DNA of 64,000 nt from Streptomyces roseicoloratus (GTDB taxonomy: Bacteria > Actinomycetota > Actinomycetes > Streptomycetales > Streptomycetaceae), in contig NZ_SDOY01000092.1 of the NCBI RefSeq assembly GCF_004117935.1, positions 1-64,000 on the forward strand. Direction: 5' to 3'. Numbering within the stretch: the stretch's first letter is position 1; every line of letters begins with the position of its first letter. Shown here piece after piece: positions 34,905-43,081 of this stretch. A program made the position numbers and the translations under genes. The notes under the pieces were generated by a model. The model had not been told where the DNA came from. It saw only the letters and a program-made list of their open reading frames with translations, and made no database searches.

Positions 34905-34957
34905 GGTGACAGCCTAAGCACGTTCCGCTGTTGCGGCGCCTCGGCGGAGTCGTCCGG

Positions 34958-35752
34958 TCACCCGGGGAGAGCGACGGTCGCCGCCCGGAGGACGCGGCCT
35001 TCGGCGTAGCTGAGCGCGGCGGGGCCGAGGTCGCCCGTACGCCCGCTGAGGAGCACGGTCAGCCCGCCCGTGGGAGCGGCCGCCGGGTTCGCCTCGACGC
35101 CGATCCGCCGCAGTGCCTGTGCGGCGACTGCCCCGGCGGAACCGTGCAAAACGACGGGCGGCAGGCCTTCGGTGCGGGGCAGTGCCGCCCGGATCTGTTC
35201 GGCGACCAGCTCGTAGTGGGTGCAGCCGAGGACCAGGGCGCGTACGTCCGGGGGCGTGAGGGCGGCCGCGGCGGCGACGGCCCTGCGTACGGCCTCGGCG
35301 TCGTCGTGCTCGACGGCGTCGGCGAGACCGGGGCACGGCACCTCGGTGACCTCGGCACCGTCGGCGAAGTCGCGGATCAGGCCGCGCTGGTACGGGCTGC
35401 CGGTGGTGGCCGGTGTGGCCCAGATCGCGACCTTGCCGCCGCCGACCGCGGCGGGCTTGATCGCGGGGACGGTGCCGATCACCGGGATGCGGGGCTCCAG
35501 CTCGGCGCGCAGCGCGGGCAGGGTGTGAACGCTCGCGGTGTTGCAGCCGACGATCAGGGCGTCGGGCCCGTGCGCGGCGGCGGCCCGGGCGACGGCCAGG
35601 GCACGCTCGGTGAGGTCCTCGACGGTGCGCGGGCCCCACGGCATGCCGTCGGGGTCCGAGGAGAGCACCAGATCCGCGTCGGGCCGCATGCGGCGGACCG
35701 CCGCCGCTGCCGGCAGCAGGCCGATTCCGGAGTCCATGAGGGCGATCTTCAC
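34958..35752 (-). CDS. Aspartate/glutamate racemase family protein (MurI-like)
   Basis: 264 residues. MurI features: MDSGIGLLPAAAAVRRM (family DSGxGGL motif), the first catalytic Cys in VGCNTASVHTLPALR, and the second in LGCTHYELVAEQI. These racemases make D-glutamate or D-aspartate. The housekeeping murI in Streptomyces usually lies elsewhere, and the DSGIGLLP variant is less conserved, so this may be a paralogue with another substrate. It is divergent from the HpnB-type gene across 58 bp. Confidence 0.88.
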   Translation of the reverse strand: MKIALMDSGIGLLPAAAAVRRMRPDADLVLSSDPDGMPWGPRTVEDLTERALAVARAAAAHGPDALIVGCNTASVHTLPALRAELEPRIPVIGTVPAIKPAAVGGGKVAIWATPATTGSPYQRGLIRDFADGAEVTEVPCPGLADAVEHDDAEAVRRAVAAAAALTPPDVRALVLGCTHYELVAEQIRAALPRTEGLPPVVLHGSAGAVAAQALRRIGVEANPAAAPTGGLTVLLSGRTGDLGPAALSYAEGRVLRAATVALPG

Positions 35753-35810
35753 CCGGTCACCCTATCCGACCACCCTTGTTTCCCCGTCGTTCTGGGGCAG
35801 ACTGCGGCGA

Positions 35811-37109
35811 ATGAGCACGCTTGCCTGGATCGCGATCGCCGCTCTGGCCGTCTGGGGGTGGCTGCTCCTGGGCCAGGGCTTCTTCTGGCGCACGGACCAG
35901 CGCCTGCCCGCGCCGGTCGCCGCCGCCCCGGAGCCCGGAACCTGGCCCGACGTCGTCGTGGTGGTGCCGGCCAGGGACGAGGCGGAGGTGCTGCCGCTGA
36001 GTCTGCCGTCGCTGCTCGCCCAGGACTATCCGGGGCGGGCGGAGGTGATCCTGGTCGACGACGGGAGCACGGACGGCACGGGCCGGCTCGCCGAGGATCT
36101 GGCGGGCGCGACGGCCGCGGGGTGCGGCGGCGGAAGGGCCGGCGACGGGCCGGAGGGCGACTCTCCCGGCGCCCCGGCCGGGGGGCGCGGCGACGGGCCG
36201 GAGGGCGGGGCGGCGGTGCGGCGCGGTGTCGGGCTGCCGTTGACGGTGACCTCGCCCGGCGAGCCCGCGCCCGGCTGGACGGGCAAACTGTGGGCGCTGC
36301 GGCACGGCATGGCGCTCGCACGCGCGCGTGGACCCGAATTCCTGCTCCTCACGGACGCGGACATCGCCCACGAACCGGACAGCCTGCGGCTGCTCGTCGC
36401 CGCGGCGACGGGGCACCGGCTCGACCTGGTGTCCCAGATGGCGCGGCTGCGGGTGGCGAGCGGATGGGAGCGGCTGATCGTGCCGGCCTTCGTCTACTTC
36501 TTCTGCCAGCTCTATCCCTTCCGCTGGATCAACCGCCGCCGGCCCCTCGCGACGGCGGCAGCCGGCGGCTGTGTGCTGCTGCGGGCGGAGACGGCGGAGC
36601 GGGCCGGGGTGCCGGAGTCGATCCGGGAGGCCGTCATCGACGACGTGTCGCTGGCCCGGGCGGTACGCCGGAGCGGCGGCCGGATCTGGCTGGGGCTCGC
36701 GGACCGGGTGGACAGCGTCCGGCCGTACCCGGGCCTCGCCCCGCTGTGGCGGATGGTCTCGCGCAGCGCCTACGCGCAACTGCGGCACAACCCGTTCCTG
36801 CTCGCGGGCACGGTCGCGGGCCTGGCCCTCGTCTACCTGGCGCCGCCGGCGACGCTGCTCGCGGGCCTGCTCACCGGAGACGGGACGGCGGCATGGGCGG
36901 GCGGACTTGCCTGGGCGGTGATGACGGGCACGTACCTCCCGATGCTCCGCTACTACCGCCGGCCGCCCTGGCTCGCGCCCCTGCTCCCGTTCACCGCCCT
37001 GCTGTACCTGCTGATGACGGTGGACTCGGCCGTCCAGCACTACCGCGGCCGGGGCGCGGCCTGGAAGGGCCGCACGTACACCAGGCCGGAGACGATGCCG
37101 GACCGGTGA
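35811..37109 (+). CDS. hpnB: HpnB-type hopene-associated glycosyltransferase (GT2)
   Basis: 432 residues. An N-terminal helix is followed by the GT-A domain: VVVVVPARDEAEVLPLSLPS, ILVDDGSTDGTGR, GWTGKLWALRHG, LLLTDADIAHEPDS and VIDDVSLARAVRRSGG. Two or three C-terminal helices follow. The order and wording match HpnB of hopanoid clusters (ERLIVPAFVYFFCQLYPFRW, ATAAAGGCVLLR). A Gly-rich insert at about residues 103-140 contains a duplicated GDGPEG coded by repeated DNA and is not part of the usual family. The rest of the hopanoid cluster is absent here, so the acceptor is uncertain. Confidence 0.85.
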   Translation: MSTLAWIAIAALAVWGWLLLGQGFFWRTDQRLPAPVAAAPEPGTWPDVVVVVPARDEAEVLPLSLPSLLAQDYPGRAEVILVDDGSTDGTGRLAEDLAGATAAGCGGGRAGDGPEGDSPGAPAGGRGDGPEGGAAVRRGVGLPLTVTSPGEPAPGWTGKLWALRHGMALARARGPEFLLLTDADIAHEPDSLRLLVAAATGHRLDLVSQMARLRVASGWERLIVPAFVYFFCQLYPFRWINRRRPLATAAAGGCVLLRAETAERAGVPESIREAVIDDVSLARAVRRSGGRIWLGLADRVDSVRPYPGLAPLWRMVSRSAYAQLRHNPFLLAGTVAGLALVYLAPPATLLAGLLTGDGTAAWAGGLAWAVMTGTYLPMLRYYRRPPWLAPLLPFTALLYLLMTVDSAVQHYRGRGAAWKGRTYTRPETMPDR

Positions 37110-37269
37110 CGGCCGACGGGGGTGTCCGCGGGGAATCGGCCCGCTGCGTACGGCCTCGTCGGCGGCCCGGACCAGGCCCGGGACGGACAGCTCACGAGGG
37201 TCGATCCGTATGGCAGGTCGCTCATGTCTCCCGCCTCGCCTCCCCGCCTCTGCCTGCCCGCTTCTGTCC

Positions 37270-37321
37270 CCCTCTCAGGGCTCCCTCCCAGGGCTCCTGC
37301 TCAGGACTCCCTCTCAGGGCT
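37270..37321. repeat. Four tandem copies of a 13-bp pyrimidine-rich repeat
   Basis: Units start at 37270, 37283, 37296 and 37309: CCCTCTCAGGGCT, CCCTCCCAGGGCT, CCTGCTCAGGACT and CCCTCTCAGGGCT. Each contains a short dyad (CCCT...AGGG), so the array can form a row of small hairpins. Confidence 0.85.
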
Positions 37322-37447
37322 TCCCCGCGGTCTCCGGGAATACGGCCGGGGTCTCTATCTCGGTGTCGCCCCTCCGCCGGCCGTCGAGGCGCCCGTCGGC
37401 AATGAGCCGTTCGGTCCCGCCCGCGGCCCGCCCGGCCCTGCGCCGCT

Positions 37448-37491
37448 CGCCGTCGTGCCGGGCATCGGGTTCGATGCCCGGCACGACGGCG
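37448..37491 (-). terminator. 20-bp-stem terminator of the MFS gene
   Basis: Perfect arms 37448-37467 and 37472-37491 surround a 4-nt loop (GGTT on plus). The core arm is GTCGTGCCGGGCATCG. It lies 28 bp past the MFS stop and could also stop transcription arriving from the HpnB-type gene. Confidence 0.85.
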
Positions 37492-37519
37492 GTGAAGGCG
37501 GCGGCCGATTCCCTGCCCC

Positions 37520-38944
37520 TCAGGCGGAGTCGCCGGCGACGGCCACGGAGTCGGCGGAGTTCGCGGAGCCGGTGGAGTGCGCGGAGCCGGTGGCGGAGGC
37601 TCCGCCGCTCTTCTGTTCGTGCCGGGTGCGGGCGAGGTCGCGGCCGCGGGTTTCGCGGGTGACGGCCACGGTGAGGGTGGTGATGACGGCGGCCAGGCAC
37701 AGGTAGAGGCTGACCGGGGTGGAGGAGTCGTAGTCCTTCAGGAGTTCGACGGCGATGATCGGGGCGAGGGCTCCGGCGACGATGGAGGCGAGCTGCGAGC
37801 CCATCGAGGCGCCGGAGTAGCGCACCTTGGTGTCGAACATCTCGGAGATGAACGCGGCCTGTGGCCCGTACATGGCGCCGTGAAGGAGCAGGCCGGCGGT
37901 GACGGCCAGGGTGATGACGGGGAAGGACTCGGAGTCGACGAGGCCGAAGAAGACGAACGCCCAGACGGCCATGCCCACGGAGCCGATGAGGGTGACGGGC
38001 CGGCGCCCGACACGGTCGGAGAGCGCGCCCCACAGGGGGATGGTGACGAAGTGGACTGCGGAGCCGATGAGGACGGCGTTCAGGGCGGTGCTCTTGGGCA
38101 GTTCCAGGTGGGCGGTGACGTACACCAGGAGGAACGAGGTGAGGATGTAGTACGAGATGTTCTCGCCGAAGCGGGTGCCGATGGCCGCCAGGACCTCGCG
38201 CCAGCTGCGCCGGAACACCTCGACGACCGGGGCCTGCTCCTTGACGCCCTGCGCGGCCGCCGCCTCGGCCTTGGCCTGCGCGGCGAGGAAGACCGGGGAC
38301 TCGGACACCGTGACCCGAATCCAGAGACCGATCACCACGAGGACACCGGACAGCAGGAACGGGACGCGCCAGCCCCAGGACTGGAAGGCGGCCTCCGACT
38401 GGAAGGCGGCCAGGAGTGCCAGGACTCCGGTGGCGAGCAGGTTACCGCCGGGGGCACCGGCCTGGGGCCACGAGGCCCAGAAACCGCGGTGCCGGTCGTC
38501 GCCGTGCTCGGAGACGATGAGGACGGCACCGCCCCACTCGCCGCCCAGCGCGAAGCCCTGGACCAGCCGCAGCACGGTCAGCAGGATCGGCGCGCCGACC
38601 CCGATGGTCTCGTAGGTGGGCAGCAGACCCATGGCGAAGGTGGCGCCGCCCATCATCAGAAGGCTGACCACCAGCAGCTTCTTGCGCCCGATCTTGTCCC
38701 CGAAGTGACCGAACACGACACCGCCGAGAGGTCGCGCCGCGAACCCGATGGCGTAGGTGACAAAGGCGATGAGCGTGCCCACCAGCGGGTCGGCCGCAGG
38801 GAAGAACAGCGTGTTGAAGACGAGCGCGGCGGCAGAGCCGTACAGGAAGAAGTCGTACCACTCGATGGTGGTCCCGATGAGACTCGCGGCGACGATCCGC
38901 TTCAGGGATCCGGGAGGCGTGGGAGCGTGTGTTGCGGCGGCCAT
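37520..38944 (-). CDS. MFS transporter, metabolite:H+ symporter (MHS) family
   Basis: 474 residues with 12 membrane helices. MHS signatures: IGTTIEWYDFFLYGSAAALV at the N-terminus, HFGDKIGRKKLLVVSLLMMG, LRLVQGFALGGEWGGAVLIV and ALSDRVGRRPVTLIG. Known members carry shikimate, 2-oxoglutarate, proline or betaine. The ATG at 38944 follows GGAAG by 8 nt. The C-terminal 40 residues are a Ser/Ala/Gly-rich tail. It is divergent from an aldo/keto reductase and SRPBCC pair, which may metabolise the imported compound. Confidence 0.92.
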   Translation of the reverse strand: MAAATHAPTPPGSLKRIVAASLIGTTIEWYDFFLYGSAAALVFNTLFFPAADPLVGTLIAFVTYAIGFAARPLGGVVFGHFGDKIGRKKLLVVSLLMMGGATFAMGLLPTYETIGVGAPILLTVLRLVQGFALGGEWGGAVLIVSEHGDDRHRGFWASWPQAGAPGGNLLATGVLALLAAFQSEAAFQSWGWRVPFLLSGVLVVIGLWIRVTVSESPVFLAAQAKAEAAAAQGVKEQAPVVEVFRRSWREVLAAIGTRFGENISYYILTSFLLVYVTAHLELPKSTALNAVLIGSAVHFVTIPLWGALSDRVGRRPVTLIGSVGMAVWAFVFFGLVDSESFPVITLAVTAGLLLHGAMYGPQAAFISEMFDTKVRYSGASMGSQLASIVAGALAPIIAVELLKDYDSSTPVSLYLCLAAVITTLTVAVTRETRGRDLARTRHEQKSGGASATGSAHSTGSANSADSVAVAGDSA

Positions 38945-39017
38945 GTGCACCACTTCCGAGCGGGTGACGGGGACGGTGTTCGTGTCGCCACACCGTAGGA
39001 AAGCGCAGGTCAGCCGC

Positions 39018-39038
39018 GTATGTGGTGAGACACCATAC
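39018..39038. promoter_or_regulatory. Inverted repeat in the MFS leader, possible operator
   Basis: Left arm GTATGTGGTG (39018-39027), spacer AGA, right arm CACCATAC (39031-39038); they pair apart from one extra T. The site lies about 75-95 bp upstream of the MFS start. Confidence 0.45.
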
Positions 39039-39146
39039 TTCGCTTCCCGAGAGTGCCGGCAGCCCCCACACCTCGTCCGACACGTCGAGGTGTGCCGCCG
39101 CCCTACAACCTCACACGAGACGCAACCACGCGCACGCATCACGCGC

Positions 39147-39175
39147 TTGCATTAGGCGGCGTGTGCAATTATTGT
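39147..39175 (+). promoter_or_regulatory. Promoter with overlapping inverted repeat, upstream of aldo/keto reductase
   Basis: TTGCAT (39147-39152) and TATTGT (39170-39175) are 17 nt apart in an AT-rich patch. TTGCA (39147-39151) and TGCAA (39164-39168) form an inverted repeat across the spacer, where a repressor could block the promoter. Confidence 0.55.
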
Positions 39176-39271
39176 CTTCATACATAAGGCGCGTCTGCAT
39201 TCATGTGCGGCGTTGCCGGCCAAAGGGCTGCGGCCCTCTCCCTCCCCCCCCCATCACGCGAAGGCACCCCC

Positions 39272-40282
39272 ATGTCGCTCCAGAAGATCCTTCCCGGCCC
39301 CCTCGGCTTCGGCACCGCACCGCTCGGCAACATGTTCCGCGCCATCCCTCACGAGGAGGCCCTCGCCACCGTCGAGGCTGCCTGGGAGCACGGCATCCGT
39401 TTCTACGACACCGCCCCCTTCTACGGCGCCGGTCTCGCCGAGGAGCGGCTCGGTGAGGTGCTCGCCGGCAAGCCGCGCGACCAGTACGTGCTGTCCACCA
39501 AGGTCGGCCGGGTCGTGCTCGACGAGCACGACCCGGACGTGCCCGACTTCGGCGAGAAGGGAGGCCTGTTCGAGCACGGCAATCCGAACAGGATCCTCCA
39601 CGAGTGGACCGCCGAAGCCACCGAGCGATCCATCGAGGGCAGCCTGAGGCGCCTGGGCACCGACCGGCTCGACATCGTCTGGGTCCACGACATCGCCCAG
39701 GACTTCCACGGCGACGCCTGGCTGGCCAAGTTCGAGGAGGCACGCACCGGGGCCTTCCGTGTCCTGTCCCGGCTGCGCGACGAGGGCGTCATCAAGGCGT
39801 GGGGACTCGGGGTCAACAAGACCGAGCCCATCGAGCTGACGCTCGCCCTCGATGAGCCGCAGCCCGACGGGTTCCTGCTCGCCGGCCGCTACACCCTCCT
39901 CGACCACGAGCACGCCCTCACCCGGCTGCTTCCGATGGCCCAGGAGCAGGGCGTCGACATGGTGGTCGGCGGCCCTTACAGCTCCGGCATCCTCGCCGGC
40001 GGCACCCACTTCGAGTACCAGCAGGCCCCGGCCGCGATCGTCGAGCGCGTCGGCAGGCTCAAGGCCCTGGCCGAACGGCATGGCGTGAGCATCAAGGCCG
40101 CCGCCCTGCAGTTCTCCCTCGCCCACCCGGCGTCCGCAGCCGTCATCCCCGGCGCCACCCGGCCGAGCCGTATCGCCGAGGACACCGCGGCCCTCAACGA
40201 GACCGTCCCGACCGCGTTCTGGACCGATCTGCGCGCCGCCGGCCTGGTCAGCCCGGCCGCCCCGCTTCCTGCCGACGCCTGA
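39272..40282 (+). CDS. Aldo/keto reductase, D-threo-aldose 1-dehydrogenase-like
   Basis: 336 residues. The catalytic tetrad of the AKR barrel is visible: Asp and Tyr in RFYDTAPFYGAG, Lys in VLSTKVGRVVL and His in DIVWVHDIAQDF. The phrases LGFGTAPLGNMFR and AALQFSLAHPASAAVIPGAT are typical of L-fucose/D-threo-aldose dehydrogenases. It probably oxidises an aldose with NAD(P)+. It is followed 118 bp later by an SRPBCC gene and is divergent from an MHS transporter. Confidence 0.9.
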   Translation: MSLQKILPGPLGFGTAPLGNMFRAIPHEEALATVEAAWEHGIRFYDTAPFYGAGLAEERLGEVLAGKPRDQYVLSTKVGRVVLDEHDPDVPDFGEKGGLFEHGNPNRILHEWTAEATERSIEGSLRRLGTDRLDIVWVHDIAQDFHGDAWLAKFEEARTGAFRVLSRLRDEGVIKAWGLGVNKTEPIELTLALDEPQPDGFLLAGRYTLLDHEHALTRLLPMAQEQGVDMVVGGPYSSGILAGGTHFEYQQAPAAIVERVGRLKALAERHGVSIKAAALQFSLAHPASAAVIPGATRPSRIAEDTAALNETVPTAFWTDLRAAGLVSPAAPLPADA

Positions 40283-40400
40283 CCTCCGTCCTGCTTCCCC
40301 CCCTTCTCCCTCCCCCCTTCTCCCTCCCCCTTTCTCCTTCTCCCTTCTTCTCCCAACTCCCCCCACACGCACGCACGCACGCAGCACCAGGAGCACCACC
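40283..40400. repeat. Polypyrimidine tract followed by (ACGC)n
   Basis: From 40286 to 40365 the plus strand is almost only C and T, with repeated CTTCTCCCTCCCC. It is followed by CACGCACGCACGCACGCAG (40369-40387). It lies between two co-directional genes and leads straight into the SRPBCC ribosome-binding site region. Confidence 0.8.
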
Positions 40401-40820
40401 ATGGCTTCCACGTCCGTCTCACGCGTCGTCCCCGCCTCCCCGCAGCGGGTTTGGGACCTCATCGGCGGCTTCGACGCCCTGCCTGACTGGCTTCCGTACA
40501 TCCCCGAGAGCACGGCGCTCGAGGGCGGCCGGGTCCGCCGGCTGACCAACCCGGAAGGCGACGTCATCGTCGAGCGCCTGATCGGCTTCGACGAGGCGGC
40601 ACGGCACTACAGCTACGCCATCCTCGAAGCGCCGTTCCCCGTCGACGGCTACGTCTCCACTCTCCGGGTCCACACGGTCCCCGGCCGGGACGACGCCGCC
40701 GAGGTCCAGTGGTCCGGGCGCTTCCATCCCGCGGGCGCCACCGAGCAGGAGGTCGTCGACCTGTTCACCGGCATCTACGCCGACGGCCTCGACGCCCTGC
40801 ACGAGGCTCTCGCCGCCTGA
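40401..40820 (+). CDS. SRPBCC-family (polyketide-cyclase/dehydrase-like) protein
   Basis: 139 residues, a single START-like helix-grip domain. Seen: SRVVPASPQRVWDLIGGFDA at the N-terminus, LPDWLPYIPESTALEGGRVR, a beta-rich middle and a C-terminal helix (FTGIYADGLDALHEALAA). SRPBCC proteins bind hydrophobic ligands in a deep pocket, and some are enzymes. It is possibly co-transcribed with the aldo/keto reductase. Ligand unknown. Confidence 0.88.
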   Translation: MASTSVSRVVPASPQRVWDLIGGFDALPDWLPYIPESTALEGGRVRRLTNPEGDVIVERLIGFDEAARHYSYAILEAPFPVDGYVSTLRVHTVPGRDDAAEVQWSGRFHPAGATEQEVVDLFTGIYADGLDALHEALAA

Positions 40821-41051
40821 CCCGGGTCGCCCGGGAGGTCCCGCCATCGCGTGCGCGTCGCCGTCGCAGCCCCGGGTTCTCGGCGAGAGCCCGGGCCGTG
40901 CGGTGAAGCCGGCGGGCGATCACGACCCTGAGCGTGGCGGCGATCGCGGCCCTGAGCGTGCTGACACTCGGCGCTTCCGGGGCCATCACGACTGCCGCGC
41001 ATGTCGGGCCCAAGGCCTGGGGGGAGGCATCTGGCGGACTGACGAGCTCCG

Positions 41052-42506
41052 TCAGGTGCCCTCGCGTCGGGGCGCGCGGCCTTCGAACGGGCAGTCGGTC
41101 AGGAGCGTCGCGGGGTCCGCTCCGGCGGGCAGGGGGACGGTGTGGGAGGCCGGGGGCCGGTCGCCGCGTGCGAGCCAGCGTTCGAGGGTGGTGAAGGCGC
41201 TGCGGTGGCACGGGGTGAGTGGGCGCAGCCGGTCCGGGAAGGCGTCGAACAGGGCGTCGGTGTGGGTTCCGCCCTCGATCCGGTAGTAGCGGTGCAGCGC
41301 GCCCCGGCCCGCCTCGCGCACCATCCGGGCGTAGACGTCGGAGTCCCGGCCGATCGGCAGCAGGGTGTCCAGCGTGCCGTGCACGGTGATCAGCGGCTTG
41401 CCGATCCGGCCGGTGAGGGCGATCTTCCCGACGGCTCGCCGGACCTCGGCCGGGCGCGCCGCGTAGTCGTAGTCGGTGTCGCACTCCGGAGTGCCCGGGG
41501 CGCAGAACGGGGTGCCCGCCTCGACCGCGCCGTCGAAGCCGGGGTCGAGTTCCTCGCGGTAGATGCGCTGGGTCAGGTCCCAGTAGACCTGGTGGTGGTA
41601 CGGCCAGAGGAACTCCGAGCCGGCCGGGAATCCGGCCGCGTGCAGGTCCCGCGCCGCCCGCTCCGCGCCGTCGCCGCCCGCGGCGTACACGGGATAGGCG
41701 CGCAGGGCCCTCGGCAGGAAGTCCAGCAGGGTGGGACCGTCCGCGCGCCACAGCGTGCCTTCCCAGTCGACGCCCCCGTCGTAGAGCTCCGGGTGGTTCT
41801 CCAGCTGCCAGCGCACGAGGTATCCGCCGTTGGACATGCCGGTGACGAGGGTGCGCGACGGCGTTCGGTGATAGCGCTGGGCGACCGTTGCGCGGGCCGC
41901 TCTGGTCAGTTCGGTGAGGCGGTCGTTCCATTCGGCGATGGCGTCACCGGGCGCTTCTCCGTCGCGGTAGAAGGCGAGACCCGTGTTGCCCTTGTCGGTG
42001 GCGGCGTACGCGTATCCGCGGGCCAGCACCCAGTCGGCGATGGCCCGGTCGTTGGCGTACTGCTCGCGGTTGCCGGGCGTGCCGGCCACGACCAGGCCGC
42101 CGTTCCACCAGTCGGGCAGACGGATGACGAACTGGGCGTCGTGCCGCCAGCCGTGGTTGGTGTTGGTGGCGGAGGTGTCCGGGAAGTAGCCGTCGATCTG
42201 GATGCCCGGCACTCCGGTGGGGACGGCCAGGTCCTTCGGCGTCAGGCCGGCCCAGTCGGCCGGGTCGGTGTGCCCGGAGGCGACGGTCCCGGCCGTCGTG
42301 AGCTCGCCCAGACAGGCCGACTGCTGGTACGCGGCGCCCGGTACGTGCGGGCGGGACGGGTGCGACGCGCAGCCGCCGTCGCGGTCGTGGGGCGGCGCGG
42401 CGGGCGCGACGGGGGTGGAGGTGGTGAAGGCGAGGGCGGCCAGGGCCAGAACGGCGGGTATCCGCCCTTTCCAGGGTCGTGGTGCGACGCCACGGGAGAG
42501 ACGCAT
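41052..42506 (-). CDS. Secreted alpha/beta hydrolase (tannase/feruloyl-esterase-like or oligomer hydrolase)
   Basis: 484 residues. The signal peptide spans about residues 1-36 (AVLALAALAFTTSTPVAPAA). The hydrolase core has nucleophile Ser in LVTGMSNGGYLVRW, Asp in VHGTLDTLLPIGRDSDVY and His in RIEGGTHTDALFDAFP. A cysteine pair in FCAPGTPECDTDYDY suggests an extracellular disulfide. The GMSNGG elbow recalls tannase-like and 3-hydroxybutyrate-oligomer hydrolases, but I cannot choose between them. It is divergent from a PHB-depolymerase-type enzyme. Confidence 0.82.
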   Translation of the reverse strand: MRLSRGVAPRPWKGRIPAVLALAALAFTTSTPVAPAAPPHDRDGGCASHPSRPHVPGAAYQQSACLGELTTAGTVASGHTDPADWAGLTPKDLAVPTGVPGIQIDGYFPDTSATNTNHGWRHDAQFVIRLPDWWNGGLVVAGTPGNREQYANDRAIADWVLARGYAYAATDKGNTGLAFYRDGEAPGDAIAEWNDRLTELTRAARATVAQRYHRTPSRTLVTGMSNGGYLVRWQLENHPELYDGGVDWEGTLWRADGPTLLDFLPRALRAYPVYAAGGDGAERAARDLHAAGFPAGSEFLWPYHHQVYWDLTQRIYREELDPGFDGAVEAGTPFCAPGTPECDTDYDYAARPAEVRRAVGKIALTGRIGKPLITVHGTLDTLLPIGRDSDVYARMVREAGRGALHRYYRIEGGTHTDALFDAFPDRLRPLTPCHRSAFTTLERWLARGDRPPASHTVPLPAGADPATLLTDCPFEGRAPRREGT

Positions 42507-42654
42507 GAGGTGAAGCCTCCGAGATCGTGAGCGGGGATGCGCCGGAGGCTATGGCGACGAGGGTGAGCGGAACATGGCTCCGCGTCATATGGCCCGATGC
42601 CTGTTCATGGGGCGGACCGCCATGCCGTGGGGACCCAGGGGGGCGGCTCCCCTC

Positions 42655-42775
42655 CTCTGTGGGCGACTTCCCGCCCCATCCCGTCGACAACTCCCTGCCG
42701 TTGTAGGCGACTTCCCGCTCCCATAGACACCCCTCTGCCGTTGTAGGCAATTTCCCGCTCCTGTAGGCAGATCCT
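42655..42775. repeat. Degenerate ~40-bp tandem repeat
   Basis: CTGCCGTTGTAGGC followed by GACTTCCCGCTCC or AATTTCCCGCTCC begins at 42695 and 42735 (period 40). A diverged copy starts near 42657 (TGTGGGCGACTTCCCG) and a partial one at 42761 (CTGTAGGCAG). Confidence 0.7.
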
Positions 42776-42962
42776 CGCCCACGCGGGCGGCTCCCTTCCC
42801 CGCCCATCAGCCCACCCCCGCCTCTCCCGCATATACGCGGGAACGAGGCACCAGCCATGGATGGCCGTCACATTCGGGCTCGACCAACCCTGGTTGACCG
42901 GCCCATGTCCGCGACGGCTACGGCGCGCTGATGATGCTCGCCACACCGTCACCCGAGCCCGC

Positions 42963-43040
42963 GTCCCGCGTCCCTCGTCCCTCGTCCCTCGTCCCTCGTC
43001 CTTCAACTCTCCATCCCCTATCCCCTATCCCCCATCCCCC
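42963..43040. repeat. Two adjacent heptamer arrays
   Basis: GTCCCTC units recur every 7 bp from 42970 to 42997, with imperfect flanking copies. After a short gap, CTATCCC/CCATCCC heptamers run from about 43011 to 43040. They end 41 bp before the PHB-depolymerase start. Confidence 0.8.
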
Positions 43041-43081
43041 ACGGCTGCGGGCGTGTCCGTCTCATTCAGGAGTCAGTCGTC

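Larger units (their letters stand above)
37110..37519. other. 410-bp intergenic region with a possible gene remnant, a 13-bp array and a terminator
   Basis: No complete gene. The minus strand at about 37135-37225 has a Shine-Dalgarno-like GCGAGG, an ATG and gene-like codon use for about 30 codons, but in two frames (see findings). The 13-bp array (37270-37321) and the terminator (37448-37491) are listed separately. Confidence 0.45.
42507..43081. other. 575-bp divergent intergenic region between two secreted hydrolases
   Basis: No gene supported. It contains the ~40-bp degenerate repeat (42655-42775) and two heptamer arrays (42963-43040), listed separately. Promoters for both hydrolase genes should lie here, but I see no clear -10/-35 pair. 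Confidence 0.45.

Noticed and set aside
40934..41051. Signal-peptide-like plus-strand frame (VAAIAALSVLTLGASGA) between SRPBCC and hydrolase genes
   Set aside because: It has no ribosome-binding site and runs into the antisense of the hydrolase without a sensible protein.
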